From contig JAJZMB010000114.1 in assembly GCA_021803205.1 (NCBI GenBank), positions 1 to 64,000 of the forward strand: 64,000 bases of DNA, in the 5' to 3' direction. The notes below the pieces were generated by a model, which worked only from the letters and a program-made list of their open reading frames with translations, was not told the DNA's origin and did no database searches. This document shows positions 55,330-64,000 of this stretch, in pieces. Numbering within the stretch: the first letter of the stretch is position 1; each line of letters opens with the position of its first letter. Origin of the DNA: Bacillota bacterium. Lineage in GTDB: Bacteria > Bacillota > Sulfobacillia > RBS10-35 > JAJYVN01. The translations under genes were made by a program, and so were the position numbers.

Positions 55330-55523
55330 GCGCGCCCACTCCCTTCAACGTGAAAAGACAGGGCCATCCCGACCACCGATCGACCGGCTGCGACGCTGCC
55401 AAGACGCAGCGCGCCATCGGCTGGCCGGCTGGTATGCCCAACCCCGCGGGTCCGTTCCGTTGAAAATCGGGGGAGCGCGCACGTGCGGCAAGACTGTGCG
55501 CAGGCACACCAACGCCTACGCCT

Positions 55524-55665
55524 CCACCGCCATCCCCTTGTCCCCGCGGTCACCCGCGGGATTTGCAGGACGGCTTCGGCCGTGGACGGCCGGAGGGTGT
55601 CCGCCGAATCCTTCGATAGCCCCTCTCCTCGTCGACTCACCGGCGAAGGTCGAGCCCCTACTACG
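55524..55665 (-). ncRNA. glmS ribozyme-riboswitch
   Basis: On the minus strand the conserved catalytic core is recognisable: GGGGCTCGACC at the 5-prime side, GTCGACGAGGAGAGGGGCTA and TCGAAGGATTCGGCGGAC, then the P3.1/P4 part CCGCGGGTGACCGCGGGGAC. It lies about 195 bases before the glmS ATG. The class self-cleaves when glucosamine-6-phosphate binds and so lowers glmS mRNA. Ends are approximate; the expected cleavage is just before the GGGGCTCGACC block. Confidence 0.88.
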
Positions 55666-55770
55666 GTGCAAACCCTTCGTGCGCAGCGAGTCCAGGCGCT
55701 GTGTTCTGAGGTGCCGCCCGCCCCCGGTCCGCCCCACCTCCTGCAGCAGCCGGCATCCGACCCGCTCAGC

Positions 55771-57120
55771 CTACACCACGCCGATCTCGGCCGCCACCAC
55801 CTCGGTAATGGAAGAAGCCGCCGCACGCACGACGGCCTCGTCCTCGCCCTCCACCATCACGCGCACCAGCGGCTCTGTCCCCGAGGCGCGCACCAGCACG
55901 CGGCCGCGCTCGCCCAAAGCTTCCCTGGCCGCCGCAACGGCGGCCGAAATCCTGGCGTTTCCTTCCCACGCGTCAAGTTGTCGCACCCTCACGTTGTGCA
56001 GCACCTGCGGGAACCTCCGCATGATGCTCGCCAGTTCGGACATGGGGCGACCGCTGCGACACAGCAGCGTGGCCAGCAGCGCGGCGGTGAGCAACCCGTC
56101 TCCCGTGGTGTGATGGCGCAGAAAGATGATGTGCCCGGACTGTTCTCCGCCCAGCGCGAAACCGCCCTCGCGCATGCGCTCCAACACGTAGCGGTCGCCG
56201 ACCCTGGTGCGCAGCAGGCTGCCCCCGCGTGCCCGCAAACAGAGTTCGAGACCGAGGTTGCTCATCACGGTGCCAACGACCGCACCGCCAGGGAGATCTC
56301 CACGGGACAGGAGGTCGGCCCCGAGCATCGCCATGACCTGGTCGCCGTCGACCACGCACCCGGCCTCGTCCACCGCGATCAGGCGGTCGGCGTCGCCATC
56401 GAAGGCGAAACCGGCGTGGGCGTGCGTGTCACGGACGGTCCGGGCGAGCCGCTCGGGATGCAGAGACCCGCACCCGTCGTTGATATTGAGGCCGTCCGGA
56501 GCAGACGCGATGGCCTCGACGGAGGCCCCTGCCTGACGGAGGACACGCGGCGCCAACTCGTGCGCGGCCCCGTTGGCGCAGTCGCAGACGACGCGCAGGC
56601 CGGAGAGATCGCCGGCGAGGTGCGCGATGAAATCCACATAGCGCACCAACTCATGCGAGCGGTCCTCCGCATGGCCGAGGTCCGCTCCGATCGGACAGCG
56701 GGCCGCGGTCGGATCTGCGGCGGCCACCAGGGCCTCAATCTCCTCCTCGGCCGCGTCGGGGAGCTTGTAGCCGTCGTGGCTGAAGAACTTGATCCCGTTG
56801 TAAGCCGCGGGATTATGCGAAGCGGAGATGACGGCCCCAGCATCGACGTCCAGGACGCGCACAAGGTAGGCAACGGCAGGGGTGGTGGCGACGCCCAGAC
56901 GCAACACGTCGGCGCCCACGGACATGGCGCCAGCGCCCAGCGCCGCCTCAAGCAGATCCCCCGAACGGCGCGTATCACGCCCGACCAGCATGCGCGGCCG
57001 GCGCCCGGTCGCCTTGGCGAGCACGGTCGCCCCCGCCCGCCCGAGCGCGACGGCCAGTTCCACGGTCAGGTCTGCGTTTGCGATCCCGCGCACCCCGTCA
57101 GTTCCGAACAATCTACTCAT
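55771..57120 (-). CDS. glmM: phosphoglucosamine mutase
   Basis: Converts glucosamine-6-phosphate to glucosamine-1-phosphate. 449 residues: MSRLFGTDGVRGIAN, active Ser in GAVISASHNPAAYNGIKFF, metal loop FAFDGDADRLIAVD, GGEQSGHIIF, and VRASGTEPLVRVMVEG. ATG 57120 has GGGAGG upstream. Third gene of the cdaA-cdaR-glmM group. Confidence 0.97.
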   Translation of the reverse strand: MSRLFGTDGVRGIANADLTVELAVALGRAGATVLAKATGRRPRMLVGRDTRRSGDLLEAALGAGAMSVGADVLRLGVATTPAVAYLVRVLDVDAGAVISASHNPAAYNGIKFFSHDGYKLPDAAEEEIEALVAAADPTAARCPIGADLGHAEDRSHELVRYVDFIAHLAGDLSGLRVVCDCANGAAHELAPRVLRQAGASVEAIASAPDGLNINDGCGSLHPERLARTVRDTHAHAGFAFDGDADRLIAVDEAGCVVDGDQVMAMLGADLLSRGDLPGGAVVGTVMSNLGLELCLRARGGSLLRTRVGDRYVLERMREGGFALGGEQSGHIIFLRHHTTGDGLLTAALLATLLCRSGRPMSELASIMRRFPQVLHNVRVRQLDAWEGNARISAAVAAAREALGERGRVLVRASGTEPLVRVMVEGEDEAVVRAAASSITEVVAAEIGVV

Positions 57121-57183
57121 CCGAACCTCCCATCGAGCGCCGCGCTCCCGGGTGTGGCACCACCGGATCCACATTACGCGCCG

Positions 57184-58119
57184 TCACCCCGAGCGCGCGA
57201 TGGTCGCCGTGACCTGCACCGAAGACGGAGTGCTGCCTGTAGCACCCTTGGGCACCACGACAGGTTCGTCAGCGTGGACCGTCGCCGTTGCGCCGGCGAC
57301 CGACAGGGGCCTGGTGGGGACGCTCAGGATGCCGAGCGGCACGTTTCCCGGTCCGAGGATGGTGACGGCGGACGGGGAGGCGGTGACTCCGGTCACACTG
57401 TACCCGTTCGCCGGGGTCCCGGAGATCTTCGGCGCCACGGCCGCCTGCGGCTGCGCAGGCACTGGGGCGACCGGAACGGTGATCCTGACCTCGCTGGGAG
57501 CCACCTGGATGCCAGAGACCGGTTGGCCGTTTTTGTCCAGCGGCACGGGGGGTACCTGGTCGGTCACGTCGGCCCGCGCGCTCTGTACGCTGACCGAGGC
57601 GACCGTCCGCACAACCTGGGCAATGGCGCTCTCCGGTCCGATGAGCACGACGATCTTGCTGGGCTGGACCTGCGGCGTCCCGACGACAAAACCGGAGGCC
57701 GCGACGCCATGGACATCCACCTGCACGGAGGTGTTGAACGTCTCCAGCGGTTCCACCACTACGGTCGCGTCCTGGGGTGTGGTCTTGACGATCTGGACGC
57801 CCGAGGGCAGGTTGTTGACGCTGATGTAATATTGTCCGGTGCCCGTCTTGGCATTGGCCAAGCTGACCGTGCCGAGCAGACTGCTCGGGGCCAGGGCGTT
57901 GATCGAGGGCCGCGAGCCGCTCACGGTCACCTGCACTTGCCGCGGCGTGATCTGGAAGACGCTCAGTCCCTGCGGCACGCCGACCACCTCGACAGGGACG
58001 CCGCCCACGGTGCGCTGTACCGCGCCGCCATTCTGCCCCGCAACCTGTACATACACCAGAATGGCGAGGGCCAGGGCGAGCAACCGGGTGAAGAGGTCGT
58101 TCTGCAGCAGCTTATCCAC
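57184..58119 (-). CDS. cdaR: CdaR/YbbR-domain regulator of diadenylate cyclase
   Basis: 311 residues. One N-terminal membrane helix (LFTRLLALALAILVYVQVAGQ) followed by YbbR repeats outside the membrane (VQVTVSGSRPSINAL, VQPSKIVVLIGPESAI, TPANGYSVTGVTASPSAVTI). GTG 58119 overlaps the cdaA stop (GTGGATAA), with GGAAGGGG upstream. Known partners bind CdaA and modulate c-di-AMP synthesis. Confidence 0.92.
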   Translation of the reverse strand: MDKLLQNDLFTRLLALALAILVYVQVAGQNGGAVQRTVGGVPVEVVGVPQGLSVFQITPRQVQVTVSGSRPSINALAPSSLLGTVSLANAKTGTGQYYISVNNLPSGVQIVKTTPQDATVVVEPLETFNTSVQVDVHGVAASGFVVGTPQVQPSKIVVLIGPESAIAQVVRTVASVSVQSARADVTDQVPPVPLDKNGQPVSGIQVAPSEVRITVPVAPVPAQPQAAVAPKISGTPANGYSVTGVTASPSAVTILGPGNVPLGILSVPTRPLSVAGATATVHADEPVVVPKGATGSTPSSVQVTATIARSG

Positions 58120-58954
58120 GGGCACGCCCCTTCCCCGCCGCCGCGGCGCGGGATGCCCGCGGTTGTGGCTGCGGCTGCAGGAGGTTCTCGAGCATCTCCA
58201 CCAGGGTGTCCATGTCGATACCCCGGCTGAGTTTGCCGGCGTTGGCCAACGACACGGTCCCCGTTTCCTCGGAGACAACCAGGGCCAGAGCGTCACAGTG
58301 CTCCGTGATACCGATGGCCGCGCGGTGCCGCCCGCCGACGTCGGGCGCCAGAGGCTGCGCCTCCGCCAGCGGTAGGAAACACGCTGCGGCGAGCACGCGG
58401 TTGCCGCGCACAATCACCGCGCCGTCATGCAGGGGGGTCTTGTCGATAAAGATGTTGATCAGCAACTCTGAAGATAGCAACCCGTCGATCTGGATGCCGG
58501 TCTCGGCGATGTCGTTGAGCCCGGTCTCGCGCTCCAGAACGATCAGGGCGCCGATGCGGTTGCGCGAGAGCACCACGGCCGCCTTGCGGAGTTCAGCGAC
58601 GACCGCGGAGACGCCCTCCGGACCGGAATCGGGCAGGGCACGCACAAAGAACCCCCCGCGACCCACCTGTTCCAGGGCCCGCCGCAACTCGGGCTGGAAG
58701 ACGATGGGCAACGCCACCAACAGGGCGACCTCGGCCCGCTGCAGCAGCCAGGACGTCGCACTCAGGTGCAGCCGCGTGGCGGCGAACGCGGCCGCGAAAA
58801 GCAGCACGAGACCGTTCAGCAGCGCCACGGCGCGCGTGCCGCGGATGAAGGTCAGGATGCGGTAAATCACATAGGCTACGATCAGGATATCGAGCCCGAC
58901 GGTCCCGACCCGGAGCAGGTCGCCGGGCGAGAGGAACGAGAGGAGATACCGCAC
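58112..58954 (-). CDS. cdaA: diadenylate cyclase CdaA
   Basis: 280-residue membrane enzyme making c-di-AMP from two ATP. Three N-terminal helices (LDILIVAYVIYRILTFIRG onward), then the DAC domain with LHDGAVIV and GGRHRAAIGITE, both catalytic motifs intact. GTG 58954 lies six bases after GGAGGAG. Operon with cdaR and glmM couples second-messenger and wall precursor supply. Confidence 0.96.
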   Translation of the reverse strand: MRYLLSFLSPGDLLRVGTVGLDILIVAYVIYRILTFIRGTRAVALLNGLVLLFAAAFAATRLHLSATSWLLQRAEVALLVALPIVFQPELRRALEQVGRGGFFVRALPDSGPEGVSAVVAELRKAAVVLSRNRIGALIVLERETGLNDIAETGIQIDGLLSSELLINIFIDKTPLHDGAVIVRGNRVLAAACFLPLAEAQPLAPDVGGRHRAAIGITEHCDALALVVSEETGTVSLANAGKLSRGIDMDTLVEMLENLLQPQPQPRASRAAAAGKGRARG

Positions 58955-59527
58955 CACGACTCCTCCGTGTTGCCTTCCCGGGGACGTCCGGACCTCCGCG
59001 CGACCCCGGCCGGCCTCGTTCGGCACCACGGAGGGCACGCCGACCGGGCACCAAGCCGCCACTGTGCGGGAAGGGAACATTGCGCCGGAGACTTTCGCCT
59101 CGCTTAGCCGGGAGGCCGCTGCCACAGGTCCGCGCCGGATCTGTCGGACCCCGTGTACCCGGGTGACGGCGGCAAGAGTTCTCTCGTGCGATGCCGCGGC
59201 TTCCATGCCCCTTGGGTATTCAGGCCCTTCGGCCCGGGTCCGGAGAAGACCGAAGTTTGCACGCCCGTCTCAAAGTCTTCGATCCGTGACGGATGGTCCC
59301 TGGCGAGTCCGGACCGGCGTTTTTTCCGGGGCCCCGGGTAGTCCGGCCAGACCCTTCCCGCTGCCCGGCCGCTGCCGCGCACGGACCGTGGCACAACCGG
59401 AGCGCCGGCGGCCCGCAGGGCGACGCCGCAATACCCGCTTCCGGCGCTGCCCCCATCACCGGAGGCGCGGAAGGACAAGCAGCCGGAGCCTGGGGGAACT
59501 GCGCCGGCGCAGCACCGCAGCCCCCTC
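58955..59527. other. long leader upstream of cdaA
   Basis: About 570 bases without a supported gene. On the minus strand it has several strong stems, including GAAGAC/GTCTTC and a CCGGACCCGGGCC segment followed by CCCAAGGGG. A T6 run at 59323-59328 is unusual for this DNA. Some blocks faintly resemble a ydaO-type c-di-AMP riboswitch, too weakly to call. Confidence 0.4.
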
Positions 59528-60163
59528 CTAAGGACCGGGGGTGACAGGAATCTCTGCTCGCACGTAATAGGCCATCGCCTCAAGTTCCATGGCCAAGTCC
59601 ACGTTGTGCAGCCGCACTCGCTCCGGCACGGTCAGGCGGACGGGGGCAAAATTCAGGACCACATCGCAGCCCGCCGCTGCCAGTTGATCGACCACTGATT
59701 GGGCCGCAACCACCGGTACGGTGATGATCGCCATGCGCACCCCCAGCGCGGCGATCACCGTCGGCAGTTCGTCCATCGTGTGCACCACTGCCCCGCCTAC
59801 GCGCTGGCCCACCTTCGACGGATCGACGTCGAAGGCGACCACGATCCGAGGCTGCTGGTGCCGACTCTGATTGTACCGCGCCAGGGCCGTTCCCAGGTGC
59901 CCCGCGCCGACCAGGGCCACGGGGATCTGCTGGTCGAGACCGAGCACGGCGCGGATGGATGCGGCCAGGGTGTCCAAACGATAGCCGACGCCGCGCGTGC
60001 CGAAGCCTCCGAGCATAGCCAGGTCCTTGCGGATCTGCTCCGAGGTGAGGCCGGTGTGCAACGCGAGTTCGGCCGAGGAGACGATTTCCTGCCCGGATGC
60101 CTGCATCTCGCCGAGGGCGCGCAAATACACCGGCAGGCGCTTGACCGCTACATCCGGCAGCAA
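59528..60163 (-). CDS. rex: redox-sensing transcriptional repressor Rex
   Basis: 211 residues. N-terminal winged helix (VKRLPVYLRALGEM, GLTSEQIRKDLAMLGGFGTRGVGY) binds DNA; Rossmann domain VALVGAGHLGTALARY senses the NADH/NAD ratio. TTG at 60163 fits family length and has GGGGAGGG twelve bases upstream; GTG 60217 is an alternative. Standalone gene. Confidence 0.93.
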   Translation of the reverse strand: MLPDVAVKRLPVYLRALGEMQASGQEIVSSAELALHTGLTSEQIRKDLAMLGGFGTRGVGYRLDTLAASIRAVLGLDQQIPVALVGAGHLGTALARYNQSRHQQPRIVVAFDVDPSKVGQRVGGAVVHTMDELPTVIAALGVRMAIITVPVVAAQSVVDQLAAAGCDVVLNFAPVRLTVPERVRLHNVDLAMELEAMAYYVRAEIPVTPGP

Positions 60164-60647
60164 CCGCGTGGTATTCCCTCCCCGCCTGTGGCTCAGTCGG
60201 CGCACCCGTCCCGGCACAGACGTCGTCCCTCTCTTGCCGTTGGCCACCGCAAACGTCCACCTTTGCACGGCCACGGCTTTTGGGTGGCCCTCCAGATCCA
60301 GGATTGTCGGACCCGCTCGACACGGGAACCGGCCGTTGCGAAAGTCCGCTTTCACCGGGCCATTGTCTCCATGCCCTTTCGGTCCCACGGCCTCCGGGCT
60401 ACTGTCCGGCGCGGCAATCGCCCTTCGGGGCGCTGTTCCGGTCTCCGGCACTCCTTCAGGCCCCCACAAGAGCCGTCATCCGGTTGGTCCGGTGCAGCGA
60501 AACAGCGGCTTAAACTCCAACCCGCCTCTGCGCGGCCCGTGTGATGGGCGCCAAGGACCCGGAGCGACCTCGGCACCAGACTCCTTGCATCGGACCAAAC
60601 ACCGCGGCTTGTGGGGTGCGGCGAAAGTCTTCCGTCGTCGCACCCTC
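60164..60647. other. non-coding interval between polyprenyl synthase gene and rex
   Basis: No supported gene. The part near 60250-60340 has GGTTCCC and AAGCCGTGGCC blocks on the minus strand that recall the dispersed element of 6899 and 24461, but similarity is weak. Confidence 0.35.
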
Positions 60648-61649
60648 CTACGACACCCGATGCGTCAGTTCGTCCGCCAATCCGAACAGCGCCTGACGCT
60701 GCGGGGAATCCGGCAGGACGCGGAGCGCCCCCTGCGCGCGCCGCGCCATGGAAACCGCGTGCGCCGCCGCTTCTTCCAGCGCGCCGCTGTCGCGCAGCAA
60801 CCCAACGACCGCCGCCACGGCGGCGTCGCTGAGCGGCCGGCCGGACAGGATCCGGCGGATCTCCGACCCGTGTGCGCCGCTCATGGCGCGCAGGACGGGA
60901 AGAGTGAAGACTCCCGCGCGGAGATCCGATCCGGTGGGTTTGCCGAGCACCATCTCACTCGCCGTAAGGTCGAGCAGATCATCCACAACCTGGAAACAAT
61001 CCCCCACCTCTCGGCCATAGGTGGCCAGTGCCTCCTCCGCCTCCGGCGCCGCGCGGGCGATGACCGCACCCATGCGACAGCACTCCGCGATGAAAAAGCC
61101 CGTCTTAGCGTGCACCCGGCGGAAATAGGCTTCCGCGCTGGCATCCAGATCCCATTGCGCCTGGATTTCCTCTATCTCGCCGGCGCAGGTGCGCGAAACC
61201 ACCTCGGACATGAGCCGGACGATCGTCGGGTCGCCAAAGGCCGCCAGGGTGGAAAACCCCTTGGCGAACAGATGGTCCCCGATCAGCACGGACATGGGCA
61301 CGCCCCACTTGACGTGAACGGTGGGCAGACCCCGGCGCCGGTCGGATTCGTCGATGAGGTCGTCGTGCACCAGGGTGGCCATGTGGATGATCTCACAGGC
61401 AGCCGCCACCGGTACCAGCCGCTCCGCCTCCGCCCCCGCCACCATGCCAGACAGAAGAACCAGCGCGGGACGCAGCCGCTTGCCACCGCCAAGCAAATGG
61501 GTCCCGAGCTCTCCTACCAGCGTGCTCTCATGCCCGAGTTGCCGCGCGATCCACTCGTCCACTGCGCCCAGAGCCGAGCGCACCGAGCCGAACATGTCCG
61601 ATACCTGCCGGCCGGCGGAAACCGCGGCGGTCGCCACTCTACTTGGCAA
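60648..61649 (-). CDS. polyprenyl diphosphate synthase (HepT/IspB type)
   Basis: 333 residues. Trans-prenyltransferase motifs GGGKRLRPAL, first Asp-rich LVHDDLIDESDRRRG, and second GDCFQVVDDLLDLTA. TTG 61649 with GGAAGGCG upstream gives usual length; no better start is present. Probably makes the menaquinone side chain, which cannot be separated from other chain lengths by eye. Confidence 0.9.
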   Translation of the reverse strand: MPSRVATAAVSAGRQVSDMFGSVRSALGAVDEWIARQLGHESTLVGELGTHLLGGGKRLRPALVLLSGMVAGAEAERLVPVAAACEIIHMATLVHDDLIDESDRRRGLPTVHVKWGVPMSVLIGDHLFAKGFSTLAAFGDPTIVRLMSEVVSRTCAGEIEEIQAQWDLDASAEAYFRRVHAKTGFFIAECCRMGAVIARAAPEAEEALATYGREVGDCFQVVDDLLDLTASEMVLGKPTGSDLRAGVFTLPVLRAMSGAHGSEIRRILSGRPLSDAAVAAVVGLLRDSGALEEAAAHAVSMARRAQGALRVLPDSPQRQALFGLADELTHRVS

Positions 61650-61857
61650 CGGCTCGCCTTCCTTTCGGTTGGCCGAGTGGGCAGGCTGCACCCGTAGGAC
61701 AAGCCCTTCCGGATACTCGGCCGCCCGACCCGGGACACTCGGCCCTTCATGGCACCCGGCCCGGGTCGATGCCCAAGGGGCATCGCGAGACCGGCATCTT
61801 GCCCAGTCTCTCTCAGCGCGCGGAACAATGCAACGAGAGCGGGCACACTGCAGCGCC

Positions 61858-62841
61858 CTATTGGCCTTCCCCGGCCCGAGGTCCTGTGTCACCGGCGGCC
61901 TGCTCCACCAAGCGCGCCAGCGCCCGCAACCGATGCTGCACACAGGATTTCCCGAGCGGTGGGTGGAGGAGTTGGCCGAGCTCGCGCAGGCTGACCTCCG
62001 GATGGTGCAGCCTGGCCAAAGCGACGGTCCGCAGGTTCTCCGGGAGCGCGGCCAGGCGCCCCGACGCCTGCAGTACCGCGATGGCCCGCGCCTGCTCCGC
62101 GCCGGCAGCAGCACTCTTGCCGAGGTTGGCGGTCTCGGCGTTGACCAGCCGGTTGACGTCGCTGCGCACCTGGCGCCGGATGCGCTGCTCTTCATAGGCC
62201 ATGAGCGCCGAACCGGCGCCAAGCACTGCGATCAAGGCGGCGATGGCACCGCCGTCCTTGAGGTAGACGACGATCCGTCCCCGCCGCGGGGCGGAGCGCC
62301 CGCGGACACCGCAGACCGAGAGCGCCGCCAGGAGCCCCTCGGCCACAAGCGGGGCATCCCCGTCCACCTCCAATTCCAGGTGGTGGTCGCGCGCCGGATC
62401 GTCCACTGACCCCGATCCTAGAAAAAAGCCCCGCACAAGCGCGGGGGCGAGCCGCGCCGCGCGGATGGCGGCTGGGATGCGCGGGCGCGGCCGACCGAAG
62501 GTGTCGATCAATCCCACCGTGGTCAGGACGCCGCGAGCATCGCCCGCCCGGCAGATGAACCTGCCGTTCGCAGCCCCGACGCTCCGCCGGACCAACAGGA
62601 GCGGCCGAACCCCGACCACGTCGCGGAACAAACGGTAGGCGCGGCGGGCGACCACGGCCCGCGAACAGCGCACTTCGACCGCCCACACCCCACGCCCGCC
62701 GCCGGGCCTCAGCAGCAGCGAGCCGGCTGCTCGGATCAGGCCGTGCAGTTCGGCCCGCGCCGCCGCTCCGGAGATCGGGAGCGCGCAGAGTTCGTCCTTG
62801 ACCGCGAGCGCAAAGGTCGACGCCGGCAACCGGGCGCGCAT
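61858..62841 (-). CDS. whiA: WhiA-type regulator
   Basis: About 327 residues. LAGLIDADG-like N-terminal half (FALAVKDELCALP, ALVRGFFLGSGSVDDP) and a C-terminal helix-turn-helix (NLRTVALARLHHPEVSLRELG, GKSCVQHRLRAL). ATG 62841 after GAAGGGCGG. The yvcK-whiA pairing is standard in Gram-positives. Confidence 0.94.
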   Translation of the reverse strand: MRARLPASTFALAVKDELCALPISGAAARAELHGLIRAAGSLLLRPGGGRGVWAVEVRCSRAVVARRAYRLFRDVVGVRPLLLVRRSVGAANGRFICRAGDARGVLTTVGLIDTFGRPRPRIPAAIRAARLAPALVRGFFLGSGSVDDPARDHHLELEVDGDAPLVAEGLLAALSVCGVRGRSAPRRGRIVVYLKDGGAIAALIAVLGAGSALMAYEEQRIRRQVRSDVNRLVNAETANLGKSAAAGAEQARAIAVLQASGRLAALPENLRTVALARLHHPEVSLRELGQLLHPPLGKSCVQHRLRALARLVEQAAGDTGPRAGEGQ

Positions 62842-62969
62842 GGGTCCGCCCTTCTCCCTCCACACGCGTTTCGCTGTAGTCACACCACGCCACCGGCAGG
62901 GGCCGCCTGCATCGGGGCTGCGCACACGCCGCGCGGGCGCATGGGCTCCGCCCACCTGCAGAACCTTCT

Positions 62970-64000
62970 CTACAGCCGCGAGCGCCGCCCCTGCCGCAGT
63001 CGCTCCTGCAGGTAGTAATAGTCCACCAGATAGCGCGCACCGGGCCGGCCCAGACGTTCCAGCGTCTCCTCCAGGATCACGGCTGCCAGCCGGTCCGGGT
63101 CGTGCCGCACCAAGCCTTCTGGGCTCGCGACGTCCCTGGCGACGACATGCACCCCCAAGCCCACGCAGCGCTCCACGTCGGCCGGAACCGGCTGCGCTCC
63201 CTGTTCGCGATAGGGCGCCAGACGCTCCTCTGGTAGACGGCCGTTATGAACCAGGACGATATCCACGCCGGGCCGTCCGACATGGGCCTGAAGCGCGGCC
63301 AAATGATCGGAGGCGGCATAGCCGTCGGTCTCACCGGGCTGGGTCATGACGTTGACCACGAAGACGCGCAGCGCGCGGCTGCAGCTCAGCGCAGCCCCGA
63401 TCTCTGGCAGCAGCAGGTTGGGCAGGATACTGGTGTAGAGGCTCCCCGGCCCGATCACGATGACGTCGGCCTCGGCGATGGCCTCCACGGCGCTGGCCAG
63501 GGCGCCCGGCGCCGGCGGATCGAGGCGCAGCCGGCGGATCTTGCGCCCCGCGGCCGCGATCGCCGTCTCGCCGCGCACAACGCCGCCGTCCTCCATTTCC
63601 GCGACAAGCGTGACCTCCTCTACCGTCGAGGGCAGCACGCGCCCGCGCACGGCCAGCACGCGACTGATGGCCTCGATCGCCCGCACGAAGTCCCCGGTGA
63701 CCTCGGAGAGACCCCCAAGAATGACGTTGCCCACAGTGTGACCCGCAAGGCTGCCGCGCCGGAAGCGGTGGGCGAAGACCTCCTCCATCAGCGGCTCGGT
63801 GTCGGCGAGAGCCAGGATACAGTTGCGAATGTCACCGGGGGGTAGGATACCGAGTTCGCCACGGAGGCGACCGGAACTGCCGCCATCGTCGCCGACCGTG
63901 ACGATGGCGGTGATGTTGCCGGTATAGGCTTTCAGGCCGCGCAGCAGCACCGGCAAGCCCGTCCCGCCGCCGATGGCCACCAGGCGCGGCCCCCGGCTGC
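62970..64000 (-). CDS. yvcK: YvcK/CofD-like gluconeogenesis factor, partial at window edge
   Basis: The frame is open through the window end, so the N-terminus lies outside. Present: LVAIGGGTGLPVLLRGLK, VTVGDDGGSSGRLRGELG, PPGDIRNCILALAD, VIGPGSLYTSILPNLL and NVMTQPGETDGY. Family members bind UDP-sugars and influence wall growth and carbon use. Lies 128 bp before whiA. Confidence 0.95.
   Translation of the reverse strand, partial: SRGPRLVAIGGGTGLPVLLRGLKAYTGNITAIVTVGDDGGSSGRLRGELGILPPGDIRNCILALADTEPLMEEVFAHRFRRGSLAGHTVGNVILGGLSEVTGDFVRAIEAISRVLAVRGRVLPSTVEEVTLVAEMEDGGVVRGETAIAAAGRKIRRLRLDPPAPGALASAVEAIAEADVIVIGPGSLYTSILPNLLLPEIGAALSCSRALRVFVVNVMTQPGETDGYAASDHLAALQAHVGRPGVDIVLVHNGRLPEERLAPYREQGAQPVPADVERCVGLGVHVVARDVASPEGLVRHDPDRLAAVILEETLERLGRPGARYLVDYYYLQERLRQGRRSRL

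Noticed and set aside
59240-59330. A definite ydaO-type riboswitch before cdaA
   Set aside because: Only scattered blocks resemble the class, and order and spacing could not be matched by eye.
60250-60345. Third copy of the dispersed element upstream of rex
   Set aside because: Shares only short GGTTCCC and AAGCCGTGGCC blocks, and the 17-base core is absent.
1-64000. CRISPR arrays, insertion sequences and prophage genes
   Set aside because: No regularly spaced repeat array, transposase or phage structural gene was seen.

Overview
This is 64 kb of very GC-rich bacterial DNA, nearly all core-type genes, mostly on the minus strand. Gene order and content point to a high-GC Gram-positive (Bacillota-like) lineage: def/fmt-rsmB-rlmN-stp-prkC-rsgA-rpe, cdaA-cdaR-glmM with a glmS ribozyme before glmS, yvcK-whiA, rex, S-layer-homology domains, and a HemQ-type coproheme decarboxylase. 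The species cannot be named from the sequence alone.

Layout. 6-11795 (minus) is a translation and cell-wall signalling cluster. It holds a peptide deformylase fused to methionyl-tRNA formyltransferase, RsmB, RlmN with a Gly/Arg-rich extension, PP2C phosphatase, PASTA kinase, RsgA with an insert, ribulose-phosphate epimerase and an aldo/keto reductase. 12000-17465 (plus) encodes an SLH lipoprotein, a GNAT acetyltransferase, a UlaG-like hydrolase and a YitT-like membrane protein. 17752-21371 holds an ABC exporter, a DUF309 protein and a small membrane protein.

21796-31637 is the most interesting part, a compact selenocysteine locus. A permease gene at 25001-26074 is interrupted only by an in-frame UGA (codon 130), followed at the expected distance by a perfect stem-loop. 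The next gene, selD, has the same arrangement (UGA at codon 18). Convergent to them lie selB and selA, and then a 95-nt tRNA-Sec with anticodon UCA. Everything dedicated to Sec synthesis and decoding therefore sits beside two of its probable substrates. The divergent glycosyltransferase gene on the other side has no ordinary start codon for its conserved N-terminus unless an upstream UGA is also read through. It is a weaker third candidate.

31847-36925 contains an MFS transporter, HemQ, oligoendopeptidase F and a sugar isomerase-like protein. 37026-43834 is a phosphate regulon (pstS/pstC as one continuous frame, pstA, pstB, phoU, phoB, phoR) with a PHO-box-like triple repeat upstream. 44226-48150 holds a decayed PIN toxin, a HAD phosphatase with a disturbed start, a cobalamin-riboswitch-controlled binding protein and a Gfo/Idh oxidoreductase. 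48646-53089 holds two acyl-CoA dehydrogenases and an NDP-forming acyl-CoA synthetase-like protein. 53425-64000 encodes glmS with its ribozyme, glmM, cdaR, cdaA, rex, a polyprenyl diphosphate synthase, whiA and the start-less edge of yvcK.
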